This document shows, piece by piece, positions 47,473 to 58,990 of a stretch of DNA of 64,000 bases. The notes below the pieces were generated by a model. That model was not told the origin of the DNA. It ran no database searches and was given only the letters and a program-made list of their open reading frames with translations. Each line of letters begins with the position of its first letter. Within the stretch, counting starts at the first letter, position 1. Location of the stretch: assembly GCA_029718625.1 (NCBI GenBank), contig CM056395.1:22786480-22850479 (forward strand), read 5' to 3'. A program made the position numbers and the translations under genes. Origin of the DNA: Synaphobranchus kaupii. Lineage: Eukaryota; Chordata; Actinopteri; Anguilliformes; Synaphobranchidae.

Positions 47473-48570
47473 TGTTAGGTGTCGGGGGGGGAAGGACCCA
47501 AACGCAGGCAGGAGTAATAAAAAAACCGGAGTTTAATAAAAGGGCTAGGCAGCAATCCGTAGTATAACAGGCAGGGTCGAAAATCGTGGAGACAGGGCAA
47601 CGGTACAAAAACAAAGTCCAAAGAGAAGTCACAGAACAGGCAGGGGTCGGTACCGGGGAAGCACAGCAGAGGCACAAAAACAGAATCCGAAATCAGGGTC
47701 GCGAGAATACAGGCAGGGGTCAAAACCGGGGAGGCGTAAGAGGAACAAAAAGAGAACAAAACAGACTAAATACAAAACAAAACAACAACAGGCAAAACTA
47801 TGGAAAACAAAAACTAGAAAACAGAATAAACGAACAGCTCGGGCAGAATCTCAGAAAAAACAGGCAACACAGAAGCAAAATATAGTACAAGGAACTCGCG
47901 AAGAAACACTGAAATGACAAGGTATATATACACAGGGGGAGACAGACATAATGGGAATCAGGTGTGTAGAAGCAGGGAGGGGAGATTGCTCACAGGTGAG
48001 GGTTAACAGGGACCAATAAAACAATGACAGGGGAAACGTAAGACACGGACTGGAATACACAGACACAATGATAACAAATGGCCTGGAGTTAGCAGGTAAA
48101 CAAGTGCACAGCTCAGAGGGGAGGAACACGAAAGTGGACACATGTGCAGAGAATGTGAAATCACAGATGGATACAGGGATAGGATAACGAGGAGGGAAAT
48201 GACAGCTGCAGATAGAAACTCAAGATGAATTAGTAATTAGTAATGTTAGTAGTGAACTCTAGAACCCTAATGTTAGTAGGTTAGTATTATATACATGTTA
48301 GTTTGTTAGCAGGTTAGTATTAAATCTAATCTAACAGTTAGTATGATTAGTACATTAGTATTATATACAAATATAAATAAAGCCAGAAGGAAGAAAACGA
48401 GATATACGAAATACAGAAGAAACCTGAATGTTCCCAAAATCACCCGAATAGTGCAATGACAAAGACAGGGGGTGGAATCTCAGAAACATGGAACGCGGAC
48501 TGACAATCGCGAGGGAAAGAAAACAGGAAAAATAATAAAGAATAAACAGACAGATTACAGGATCCTAACA
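47473..48570 (-). repeat. 5' LTR of the non-autonomous element (1098 bp)
   Basis: TGTTAGG...CCTAACA, a perfect 7-bp terminal inverted repeat. The predicted start at 47899 gives U3 of about 671 bp and R plus U5 of about 427 bp. An ATTAAA polyadenylation-like signal lies at 47532-47537 on the minus strand. U3 includes a stretch rich in TTAGTA motifs (48225-48370). The body is not similar to the other LTR in this window. Confidence 0.9.
47889..47930 (-). promoter_or_regulatory. TATA box and transcript start of the second LTR element
   Basis: TATATATA on the minus strand at 47923-47930, with GCGAGTTCCTT (47889-47899) beginning 31 nt from its first base. Confidence 0.8.
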
Positions 48571-48575
48571 CAGGC
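48571..48575. other. Target site duplication, right (CAGGC)
   Basis: Matches 45626-45630. Confidence 0.9.
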
Positions 48576-49025
48576 GAAATAGCCTCCACATGTAATTTCC
48601 TCTCAGTCAGTGCCTTTCAGACGTTTATGATAATATTCCATTTTTGAACATTTTAAATGATGACATTAAATTGGAGCTGTGTGAGTGCTTTATTCCAAAC
48701 CTGAACTCGGGGGTTGACACATTTATTTCAATGGTAGCCTGGCAATTTTCTTCCTGTGGGAATTCTGGCTAAAAATAATGCATTACTTTTGTTGAATCAA
48801 GAATCGTGTTGCAAGCCCGGCCATATATAAGTGGCACACCATGGGATGTGAACCAACCAGGGGGTTCATTCCAATCGCTTATTTTCACGCCTTGCATCCT
48901 TGCCCAGGCAAGTGTCAGCGTCACTCTGCGTACGTGCTTAACTACAATGATTTGCAGCCTCTTTTTTTCATGAATAAATGTTGATTTTGTTAGTCATAAA
49001 GAATGAGTGTCATTATGACTGGAAA

Positions 49026-49047
49026 GGGGGGGGGGGGGGGGGGGGGG
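49026..49047. repeat. Poly-G run, 22 nt
   Basis: An uninterrupted G homopolymer. It could form quadruplex structure, and its exact length is uncertain in assemblies. Confidence 0.9.
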
Positions 49048-50406
49048 TGGGTCATAAAGCATTACCTTTAAACCAAACAGCACTCTCAACCTCTTTCTGT
49101 TTATTTTGATTAACAATCAAACTATTAATTTTTGGAATAATCAAGACCAATATGTAGCCTATAATGATTAAAAAATGATAATGACAAAGAGACATCTACA
49201 ACGTGAGAGCCCAGCAATAATCTGAATAATTAATTAGCAAAGAGAGCCCAAAGCTTTCTCTGAATTGCACCTGTAGCGTTTCTTTCTCATCATGTCATCA
49301 CATTACGGAATGTATAATGTAATTTTGAGACGGCACTCGATTTAGCCGAACAATTTAAACATTAGAAAGCATACATGTAAAAGTGGAAAACCTCTTGTTA
49401 AGTGTATCGAACCGACGTTGAGCACAATATGTGCATGACAAAAGGTCCAACTATCCATTGAAACAGAATGTCCTAATTGTATGATATTGGAATTTATGCA
49501 TGAATGCATGTATAATGCTCCTACATTTTACCGCCATTTTACCCCCCGTCCACCAACCCACGGGGCAATAAGTGGGAATGGCGATAATACAGGGGTGGGG
49601 AGGAAAACAAAAACATTACTTCATTAATAATTAATATTAGTAAAATATCAATAAACTCTAATAGTCTTGCCAAAAAGTTGAGAATGCCAGCATCATGGTG
49701 AGGATTATAGCGCATTTGGTTATAGGGTATGCACAGACACACACACACTACACTTTTATGCGATGGCCAAGCCTTTAAATTATGTTCCTTTTCTAAGTAA
49801 AAAAAAAAAAAAAAAGATTAAAATGGCTTAATAATAACACCTGCTCCCAGAAGGCATAGAGGATAAAGGATGAAACTGACATCACAGGAATACTTTTTTG
49901 TCAAACTTTTTTTAACGAGAAAGCAAATGCGCCGACCATTTTTTTCTTTCATCCGTCCTCTGAAGAGCCGAAGGTAACCGCAACCGAATCAGCGCCGGCG
50001 CTAGGCTACTCCCACCAGATTTTATTTCAAACTGTGAGCCTGCGAACGCCTTTGTCCCCGCTATGAAATCACAATATATGATTGGCGCTTCGCCCCCTGC
50101 TTGCTGATTGCTTACTTCGTATTGCTTACATTTTGTAGCAGGGGAAAGAAAAAAAGAAGAAAAGAAGTTTGGACCAGTCTCGCCAAAATTGCAGGTTAAA
50201 GAAAACAATCTAAAGAAAGAGGACGAAAAACGCCTTGTGTGAGGAATGGAGGGAAACTAAGAAGCACTTTAAAAAGAACTGTGATATGAAATAGTCTTTC
50301 TTTTTCTTAAGGTCATTTTGTTGTCATCTCCAAAACTGGCCCTTTAATCCTCATCTCTTTTCCCTGTTTTTTTGGGGGGAAGAAGACAGCCATGCACAAG
50401 TGAGCT

Positions 50407-50408
<2 letters not shown>

Positions 50409-50471
<63 letters not shown>
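50409..50471. repeat. (CT)n microsatellite
   Basis: About 31 pure CT units. Confidence 0.97.
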
Positions 50472-50476
<5 letters not shown>

Positions 50477-51321
50477 AGATGGATCAGGTTTCCTGTTGGG
50501 TCTGCCAAACAGCTGGGGATTGCAGGCCTCAGCCTCGCTTTGATAACAAAAGGGTTCATCACCCCTCAGCGGCTCTTTAAATAAATGATTGTTCAAGTGT
50601 CTGATGTGAGGAGAATGTGTGTGAAACAGCAGGCTGCCTCAGTCATACCAACACTGGGCCGTCCAGGCAATCAGGCAGGCCTTTTCACTGAGAGATTCTC
50701 ATTTTGTTCACAAGCATCAGTTTGGTTTATCCATTTATTCATTTCATGAAAAAAATATAGTATTTATTTATTGATTTATTTATGTGGCGGTTCCTTTTTT
50801 AACTGAATCCCCAAAAGCAGAGAACACATCTGTCTGTGGTGTTCAAGGGCTTGATCCTGCCATCTGACATTTTTTATTAAACATAAAACATTGCTGCTCT
50901 GGAGCAATCATGGTAAAAACAGATTCCGTCCTCCTTCGCCACCAACAGGAACTTCAAGCGAGCACCACACAATCCAGCAGGAGTTCCTCCAGAAGCATTT
51001 GAACTGCACATTAGAGGAAGATTCATTTCCTTCAGGTGAAGGTGTTCAAAGGCTTGCATATCTCTGTTAAAAAAGTGCACAAAGTTGCTCTCCTGTTCAG
51101 GCAACTTTTCCCAGTTCGCCAGAGGCAGATGGCAGACCTTAGAACTCCCCCCGTCCTCAAAGAAACATGCCTTTGTAAAATAATATTGGTTTCAAAAACC
51201 ACAGCCCACTGTTTCATTCAGTCATACACCATTCTTTTAAACTCGAGGAGAACTTTGTTTATTGCTTACTGGGCGTTTGATGTACTTGTGTCTGTTTTAT
51301 CATCAGATTACACAGACAATT

Positions 51322-51439
51322 CACAGTAAAATGTCCAGTGTTAATTCAACTCTAGCAGTGTACAAAGGAGCATACTCTGGCCAGATTAGGCTCATATGTA
51401 CTTTTTTAGAGCTTAATTAACACTGGACATTTTGCTGTG
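51322..51439. mobile_element. Small MITE with CACAGTAAAATGTCCAGTG ends
   Basis: CACAGTAAAATGTCCAGTGT, continuing TAATT, is answered by AATTAACACTGGACATTTTG then CTGTG. This is an inverted repeat of about 24 bp with one or two mismatches, total 118 bp. Same end motif as 15212-15300. Confidence 0.85.
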
Positions 51440-53849
51440 TACAGTTCTGAAATGTGCTTTCAGAGAACAAGACAAATCAATGCTCCCTCACCATCATAAT
51501 TTCTGAAATGCTAATGTCCTAACCTGGTTTCTTGTACAGCTAGCTAGCTGCCGTACATTCAGATTGCTTTATTCAGGCATTGTTTATATTTGGAACACAG
51601 ATTTGCATCAAAAAAATCTAAATTGAATACTTTTTGCTTAATTGACAGTTACGGATAAATAATTAATGTATTTAGCGATGTAACTATTAGCAAGATCAGC
51701 ACCCCTCTACCACTAACCAATGTGTGTTAATTGTAAATCCTCCTAGCTCAAACAGGATGTAAGGTCCAGTATATCCACTTAAGTAATTTGATCCCCCTCC
51801 ACTGTCCATTGTTTTCAACACTAAATTGAATGTTCTCATGAACTTTTACACTGAGGCATACATATGGTGAGCCAATCCATGCACATTATAGAGCTGGCCT
51901 TATGTTCAAAGGTACAATTTGGTCTATGTGTTCTCTCATTGGCTAATGTGAAGAGATATAGCTATTGGCTCAAGTAGACCGATTAAGACTCGGAAGGTCC
52001 AATGGGGAGAGTTGATGATAAGGGGCCGTAGGATTTTTAATGCTGTAATTGGCAGGGAAATGAATAAGAAGCAGAAGAAGATAACGATGTATATTATTTA
52101 TCGTGTACCAAATTTCTGTGTGCCTACCTGGGGTCAGAGGGTCAGAGGGTTAATGTTTTAAGGACTTGGAGTTCACAATCAAGTACACTTCCCTGCTTCA
52201 AACATGACAGCCATGAGCCAATCAATACCAACGATTTTCCAATTCTCATTACCAGCAGCATTACAAGCCAAACTTAAAGCATAAAATATAATACTCTGCA
52301 CCTGTCTGTGACCTATTGGTTGGTTTAAGGACTAGTCCTGCATTAGCAATATGCTAGGCATGTTTAATCATGCATTATGCATAGACACCCAGTCAATAAT
52401 GTGCACTTAGTGTGTGAATGTTTTGCTTAACCTTTGGATGCATACGGTCGCCACCTGGTAATAGTGGTTCTGAAATACATCAGCTACAATAAGAATAACT
52501 GCATCAGCACTGCATTAAGCACAACATGCGTTTAAAATAAGCCAAGAAACTGTCTGGTGTTCTAATAGAAAATGCATTTTATCCTAACATTTAAAGTGCC
52601 TAGATAAATTGGAAAAGGCCAAAAGCATATTTATAAATTACGTGTCATTTGCCTTTTTCAACAAAGATGATTATAATTGTAGCTGAAATGCATGGCCGTT
52701 TTTAAATTGTTAACGATAATAAGTCCACGGTGTTCTCCGGGCCTAGTCATCATATTGGAGGTACAGTATCTTTGACTATTCCCCTAGACAGACTTTTTGA
52801 GAACCTGTAGTCTGTACTTGAGGACTGCTCTCCTCAATTCAAACCATAAGCGTTTGATCTTCGTTCAAGATATTGGCACGCAGTACATTGTAAACATGAT
52901 ACTTCTAGTTTGGGTTTCCCAGTTAAGTGCACAGGCCCTACAGTACATTTTCCCACACAGGTGTATGCGTTTAAACTCATGAGAGTAACAAACAAAATCT
53001 TCCCTCCTTGCCTTTCATCTCTCGCTCTCTCGCTTCTCTCTCTTCTAGGAATCGTGTCAGATTCTACCAAGCATGGCTTTAAAAGGGGGGGAAATAAGAT
53101 CTAAAGGGCCTTATATTGACCCTTAACTTTCAAATTTGTAAAAGCCCCAGTGAGAGGAACATTTTATCACCATTCTAGAATTAATCTACCACGAGAGGCG
53201 GACGGACTTTTCTTTTAGCTGAGAACCTTTCGCGCGGCTTGGTGAGGACGGCCTGCACGAGCCCTCCTCTTTTTAATTAGTCCTCGGCATCTGCGCTCTC
53301 TCTGGCAAAGAGGGCGTTTAACCGAGCGTCGCTTCGGAAAGAATTAAAACAAAATTTCTTGGGAAAATGTGCCGTAAACAACAATAACTTTGTTACAAAC
53401 GAGCGCGGGGAAGCCGCGAGATCACAGCCGTGCACGTTAACTATGCGTGACAATCAAATTAGTGCAAGTTCCTGGTGGATAACTCTCTCGTTGTGTCTTT
53501 TTCTTTAATTAATGTGATTCTCAATGTTATTCTCATCTATTGAGATGATATGGAGTTTATTTTCAAAAAGCAGAAACTTATATAATTGTTAATTAATTCC
53601 TTCATGGTGATGTATAACAGAGCATACACATTTGCTCAGTTTGAGTCATCAATATGCAAATAATAAATCTGACAAGAGATCAGGAAAGAATACAGTTTAC
53701 ACAGAAAAGCACAATGGTAGAGCTAAATGCACTGAAGGTATATTTCTGTTGATTCTATTATGAGTATAGTATGATATAATTTAAAATTGTATTACCTTTG
53801 CCAACAAGGTAATGTTTACACCCGTGTCTGTGTGTTTGTCTGTCCGTCT
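51440..53849. other. Unique noncoding DNA
   Basis: No exon recognised. GGGTCAGAGGGTCAGAGGGT near 52132 is a small tandem. 53160-53480 has raised CpG content followed by AT-rich sequence and might be a conserved regulatory element. Confidence 0.35.
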
Positions 53850-54200
53850 GTTAGCAGGATATCTCAGAAATAATATGCACGGATGCACCAGATTTGGTGA
53901 GAAGGTTGGTCAGGGGCCGAGGAAGAACTGATTAACTTGTCATGCCAATTGGTCAAAAGGGGGCCGTGACAGTGTGCGTGGCATATCACAGAAAGGTGCA
54001 TAACTTCAGGACGGATTCACATAACACCACCCTACTTTGATCAAAGGTTTGTTATGGGTCAAGGAAGAACTGACAAACTTCTGACACCAATTGGCTAAAA
54101 GGGGGTGTGGCCTATTGACAAAAACACACATAACTTCTTAAGGGATTCACACGACACCACACAACTTCAGCAAAAGGTTGTACAAGGAACAACTACTAGG
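53850..54200. repeat. Three diverged ~130-bp tandem units of a dispersed repeat
   Basis: Units share a (C)ATAACTTC...GGATTCAC segment, then GGTCAAGGAAGAACTGA and CCAATTGGCTAAAAGGGGG. They are spaced roughly 130 bp (around 53868, 53998 and 54128), the last truncated. A TCTGTCCGTCTGTTAGCAG lead-in precedes them. I recognise this wording from repeats in several animal genomes, but its class is unknown to me. Confidence 0.7.
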
Positions 54201-54287
54201 CCATGCCTTCTTATGGTTTTGTTCATGTCTTTGGTAGCCTTGTGGGATGTTGTCAGATTTGGCGGAGGTCTGTGCTCACATTTTCTA

Positions 54288-54338
<51 letters not shown>
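54288..54338. repeat. (ATT)n microsatellite
   Basis: About 17 ATT units. Confidence 0.97.
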
Positions 54339-54529
54339 GCATTTAAGAGTAAAGAATGCTTTCAGTTCATATTTGTGACTTTTGACATATCCTGCAAGAC
54401 ATTTGACCAGTTTCTCCCTCTCTAGCCTCAGATTTTCAGTCTCAAGTATGTGTTGTTAAGCTCTGATTGTCTGTATTTCCACAGACCTCTCATGCCTGTA
54501 GCAGAAAGAGCCATTTAAGTTGCTCTACA

Positions 54530-54741
54530 CCACAGGTGTGAAAGCCCAGTCCTGGAGGGCCGCAGTGTCTGCTGGTTTACGGGATGTTCTTGGCACCAGT
54601 GGTCCAATTAAGGCATTGATTGGCTTAAAGAATCCACACACCTTGTTCTCAAGGCCTTCATTAGCAGCTGATTGAAAGAAAAGCACAAAAGCCAGCGAAC
54701 ACTGTGGCCCCCTGGGAATTTAGTTTGACATCCCTGCTCTA
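54530..54741. mobile_element. MITE with CAGGTGTGAAAGCCCAGTCC-type ends
   Basis: The left end CAGGTGTGAAAGCCCAGTCC then TGGAGGGCC is the imperfect reverse complement of the right end GGCCCCCTGGGAATTTAGTT then TGACATCCCTG. Inner mirrored pieces (GTGTCTGCTGG and CCAGCGAACAC) continue the symmetry. About 210 bp, non-coding. This pattern is common in fish genomes. Confidence 0.75.
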
Positions 54742-57700
54742 AAAAGTGGTGTTTGCATCATTCTAGACCCTGATACCCTACCCAACGGGGGGTGACACCA
54801 GCAACAATGCTGTGATAAAACCTGTGGCTAAATTAATCATACGTCAAACTACACCATTTAATCAACAAACATGTTTTGTTGACATTTTAAGTGCAAAAAC
54901 TTGTTTAGTGACAATGAAGCCTTTGCTTTTGGAGTTGCGGGTCTGCAGAAATGAGCGTCGTGAACGAAGTGTGCAAAGCAAATTCTGTCAGAGAACCTCT
55001 CGTTGTAGCCGACCATGGTTGGCGAGCAATCATGCGTCCCATGCTCAACCAATCCCATGCACACACCTCTAATGGAGCGCCCTTTTTAAGCCAAGAATCA
55101 GTTCTCTCTGTACTGCTCGAATGCTGATGCGCTGCTCCTTGTTGCTTACGGCTTGTGTTAAAATAAATTTGCCCTCCACCACCCCAGCTTCCACCTGTTG
55201 TTTGGATCTGCTTTAGTATGGGGGGGTTTCTGGTCATCTCTTGTTTAGCAGGGGGAGATGCCCGTGCTCCGGAGCAGTACTAAAGCAGATCCATTCACCG
55301 GCAAACTAAAATAATTATGCGGCACATTCTTTCATTAAACACGTTGTTTAAATACGTGAGTTTGTCCTGACAGAAATGCAGCTCTGATTCTGTGCTGTGG
55401 GTGTGTGCAGATGTATCCGCCGCAGCGTTCAGAGACATGATTAAGCCCACAGATGCCTGCTCACAGACTGTGACATCACGCCTGGAGAAACAATAAGACT
55501 ATGATTAGTTCCCTGAGCAGGGAACTTGACTTGAATTGGATTTGAGATCTGAAATTTGAGATTTGGCAAGAGACAGTGTGCGAGAGCATTTCTTTAAACC
55601 ATTTACATTGATAAAAGGCTTAGAACTAGTTATAACATTCCACATGAAATGCCAGCAGATTGATTTGCATGGTGTTGCACACAGTGTGGCTGTGGAGTGC
55701 TAATCTTGTTATGCTAACTGTACAAATGAAAACATGTTTGCAGTTTTTCGTCAAAACAAAGTCAATTCCAGGCACACGTTCATTTTTGGGGCCAAACCCG
55801 AGACTTTTTTTCCTTAAAACCATATATGAAACCTTTTTTAAAACCACCAGTTCAGGAGGCCTGGCTGTGCCTGATTTAGAACCACGTAACACAAAGATTT
55901 CCCCACTAAGGTTGTGTTAACTTGGGATCTTCCGGTTCAAACCGGTTTTGGCCCAGTAGTGTGAATGCCATATTAAGCAAGATGACATCTGGACTCTATT
56001 CGGAGAGACACTGTGACACTGTGTTTTTCAAAGTGTTGCAAAGAGCCCCATCGCCCATGTTACAAATCCATATATGAATCTTCACTCTTTTCAGGAAGAA
56101 CAGCTAACAAACATGGAAAATAATACAGATACTTGTATAGTGAGGTACAAAATTTTTTTTTTTATACATGTAGTATCACTGCTGCCACTGTGTATATGCC
56201 AGTGTGTTAACTGGGCTGGGAATGAGAGAGAACAGCCAAGAGGTCAGACCCACGCCAGGGAGAAAGAGACAGAGCATTATTGCATGGCAAAGATCATTAC
56301 ATGGCAGCTGGTATGGTACACATGTAGAAAATGACTCCATGGTGAGAGATAACGCAATTGTGTTGATATTTCCCCCTTTCATTCAATTATTCATTGGGCT
56401 GAGCCTCAGCGGATCTGTCCACAAAATATAATCGTATGGCTTTAAATCGGTGCCAACGGGTATCGCTTCAAAGCAGTATGAATTAATAATTGATTTTATT
56501 CTGAAAAAATAAGTGAAATCTATTTTTAGTGGTCAAAGAATTTAGTTTGATGTACAGAATTGTCATTCAAGGATGTCACTGCCGTGCATACGACATGTCG
56601 GGGCATTCAATGAAAAAGTCTTGTTTGGCTGTCTTCTTCTAACATTCCATCAGTTTTTTTATGGAATCACAGAGGAACAAAAATGACATTCAATAAATAA
56701 TAAATTAAAATGAGAACTATTTGATTATGAAACACTGGCATTAAAAGTCAAAGGACCAGTAGAATATTTTCTTTATTCTCTATAGTTTAAATTAGTTTCA
56801 GAACCTCAGCATGTCCAGTGTTGCAGTTTATTGGCTAAATTTCACGGCAGGTCTTGATGCCTGAATCAGATTTTTTCAGGCAAAAAATCCGATCTGAGTG
56901 TTTAAATTCAGGTCGGATGTTGGCGATCGGAATTGTATCGGAACTGAATACCACGTATGAAGGAAGCCTGTGTCCAATGTCAAAAAATCGGATACCACGT
57001 ACAATCAAATGTGATCTGGGACAGACGTGTGGGAAAAGATGTGAATCAGGGTCGCATCAGACTGCTGGTGTAAATGTGCCCTTTGAGAGGCACATTTCTG
57101 AATGAGGTTTAACAGTAAAGAGAAAGCTCTTAAGCTTAAGCAAAATTTAGCTCTTAAGCTTAAGCATTTAACAAGTTTATTGGCCTGGTGCATCCTTGGT
57201 AAGTCCTAGTCTTTTCCCGTTAATTAATTTCAATTACCTTAAATAGCTTTTTTTTCCCAGGCTCTAATCAGACTATTGCCTGTGTTTCTGGGAAATAACC
57301 TCGTGCACTTTCCATTGAAACAATCGCGTGACTTGTAGACCAGGGTATAAATAATGGCTCGTCTGTGTGAAGTAGCCAGACCATAAACCTCCACTATGTT
57401 TTAAAATCAATATCTTTGCACTTAGTTGTGGTCTCTGGGGGGCGGTGAAAGGCCTAAAGTTTCACGAAGGTCAGGCTAACCGAAGTGGAAGAGCGCTCTC
57501 GAATTTAACACATTTGCATAAGACTCCAACAGCTGGCTTTCTGTAACCAGCTAAGAATAGCTCAGAGCTCTTTGTTCCCAAGAGAGCAGGTAGTAAGCTT
57601 CATACTTACAGAAGACATCACACAAGAGCTGCATTATGTGCACATACGTATATACGCAACCCAAGGAAAGTGAGTTCAGAAGAGCACGTGAACTTCTTTG

Positions 57701-58019
57701 TATGAAGCATCCTGTTCTTAAGCTGAAGTTGTTAAGCTGAAGTGAGGTGGGTGTTATTCAATAAGCAATAGGCAGAGAGGTTTAGCAGCATGTAAGCATG
57801 AGTGGGGGAAGCATTTCTTTTATACGACTGTGCGTCATCTGTTTTCTTTCATGTCTCGCTTCCAGTAGGCATGGCACCCAAGAGCATTCATTAGACCTTA
57901 CCTCTTCCGTTTGACAGCGAGCGATGCTGTCAGTGTTTCGCCGCGTGATGAATCGTCTCACCTCTCTCTGCTTCTCCTGGGTGAGGCTCACATCTCTGGA
58001 TGACATGGACTAGCTCGGC
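54742..58019. other. Unique noncoding DNA
   Basis: No exon recognised. 56855-57085 has ATCAGATTTTTTC/AATCCGATCTG-like repeats that suggest a decayed MITE, without clear ends. GCTCTTAAGCTTAAGCA occurs twice in tandem at 57125-57170. Confidence 0.35.
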
Positions 58020-58990
58020 GGGGTGCCATGCGCAAACGCGGCTGATCAATCGGCAGTACCCCCCCCCCGGCGCCTCGCCCACTCTGTCCCTCCATCAATC
58101 AGCGTGGAAGTCCCGGGAACGTTCGGGGCTCACCCCCCCCGCTATGTTGCGACTCCCAGCCCACCCCCGTCGACATGCGGACCGCGGCCCGCTCCATCTC
58201 GTCGGGAGCCGGGCGCGCTTCCCCGTCAGAGTACGCGGGCGCGAGAGCGACTCGCCTCGTCAGACTTCCATCGCGGGAGACGCGTTGGCGAATCCGCTCC
58301 AGCGCAGACGAGCGGGAAGCCGGGACGAGCGTGCGAAGCCCTCCGACTTGAGCGCGAAAACGTTCTCGGTATTGTGGCTTCCACAATCACAGCCGATTCA
58401 CATTCAGGCATAGTGTAACATACACAGGACTGCAAGTCTCCTGAGTATTTAGACCTCAGAATCTGGGATTTTGTCACTCGGTTACAAGGCATACAAATGT
58501 GACCGTACGATTTACTGTATAGAAAATGCGTGCTGTTTCTTTCCAAATAAACGCGTTTTATTCCATCGGATTTCACAACCAAGTCAGTGTGTGTATATAA
58601 AACAGCCCAGGCCGTAATTCTGTGCAAACGCAGTCACTCAGTACTGACACAGCGTAAAATATCACACTGCATATTTCAGATAAACAAGCAAGGATAAAAC
58701 TGCGCTTTCAGAGCGAACTTTTTCATAAACAGGCTAGGCTACGCGGAGGGGAAAGGGAACGGGATCGTGTGAGAAGACAAATGACGTGTGACGGGGAAAC
58801 AGCTGCAGCTGAAACGCCGTTTCAATCACTTCCCCCCCCGATCGCGGCAGCCATTAACCGCAGCGGCGCCCCGAGTGCATTAGCATTTATAACGGCCCTC
58901 CCGACGGCGTCCGTCTCACAGCTGGGCCGGCGTTATCTTTCAGCGCGTCAACCCGCTTCTCCGGGGAGAAGAATCTGAGAAGAATCACCA
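58020..58990. other. GC/CpG-rich island
   Basis: 58020-58380 and 58740-58990 are rich in CpG (e.g. CGCGGGCGCGAGAGCGACTC) compared with the flanks. Overlapping frames of 95-137 codons exist on both strands but none resembles a known protein. This could be a CpG-island promoter of an unseen transcript or a regulatory region. The sequence alone does not decide. Confidence 0.4.

Larger units (their letters stand above)
45631..48570 (-). mobile_element. Non-autonomous, rearranged self-priming LTR element
   Basis: Bounded by TGTTAGG and CCTAACA and flanked by CAGGC duplications. The right (5') LTR is complete at 47473-48570 (1098 bp). The left side holds only two LTR starts: 27 bp at 45631-45657 joined through ACCC microhomology to the primer-site region (45658-45701), then 73 bp of LTR (45702-45774) running into internal sequence. 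No polymerase, protease or integrase is encoded. The interior is mostly tandem arrays. Primer site and promoter follow the same rule as the Gypsy element at 23803-30952, so it was probably mobilised by enzymes of a related autonomous element. Confidence 0.88.
48576..51321. other. Noncoding DNA with simple repeats and a TAAT-rich segment
   Basis: Contains a 22-nt poly-G (49026-49047), a poly-A run at about 49799-49815 and a (CT)n at 50409-50471. The segment 49090-49260 is non-repetitive and has many TAAT/ATTA cores (e.g. AATAATTAATTAGC near 49225), compatible with homeodomain binding. No exon recognised. Confidence 0.4.

Noticed and set aside
50344..50584. Glu/Arg- or Ser/Leu-repeat open frames
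   Set aside because: They are translations of the (CT)n microsatellite.
58000..58627. Overlapping 95-137 codon frames as an exon
   Set aside because: Open on both strands because of CpG richness. Peptides are Arg/Pro/Ser-rich without known domains.
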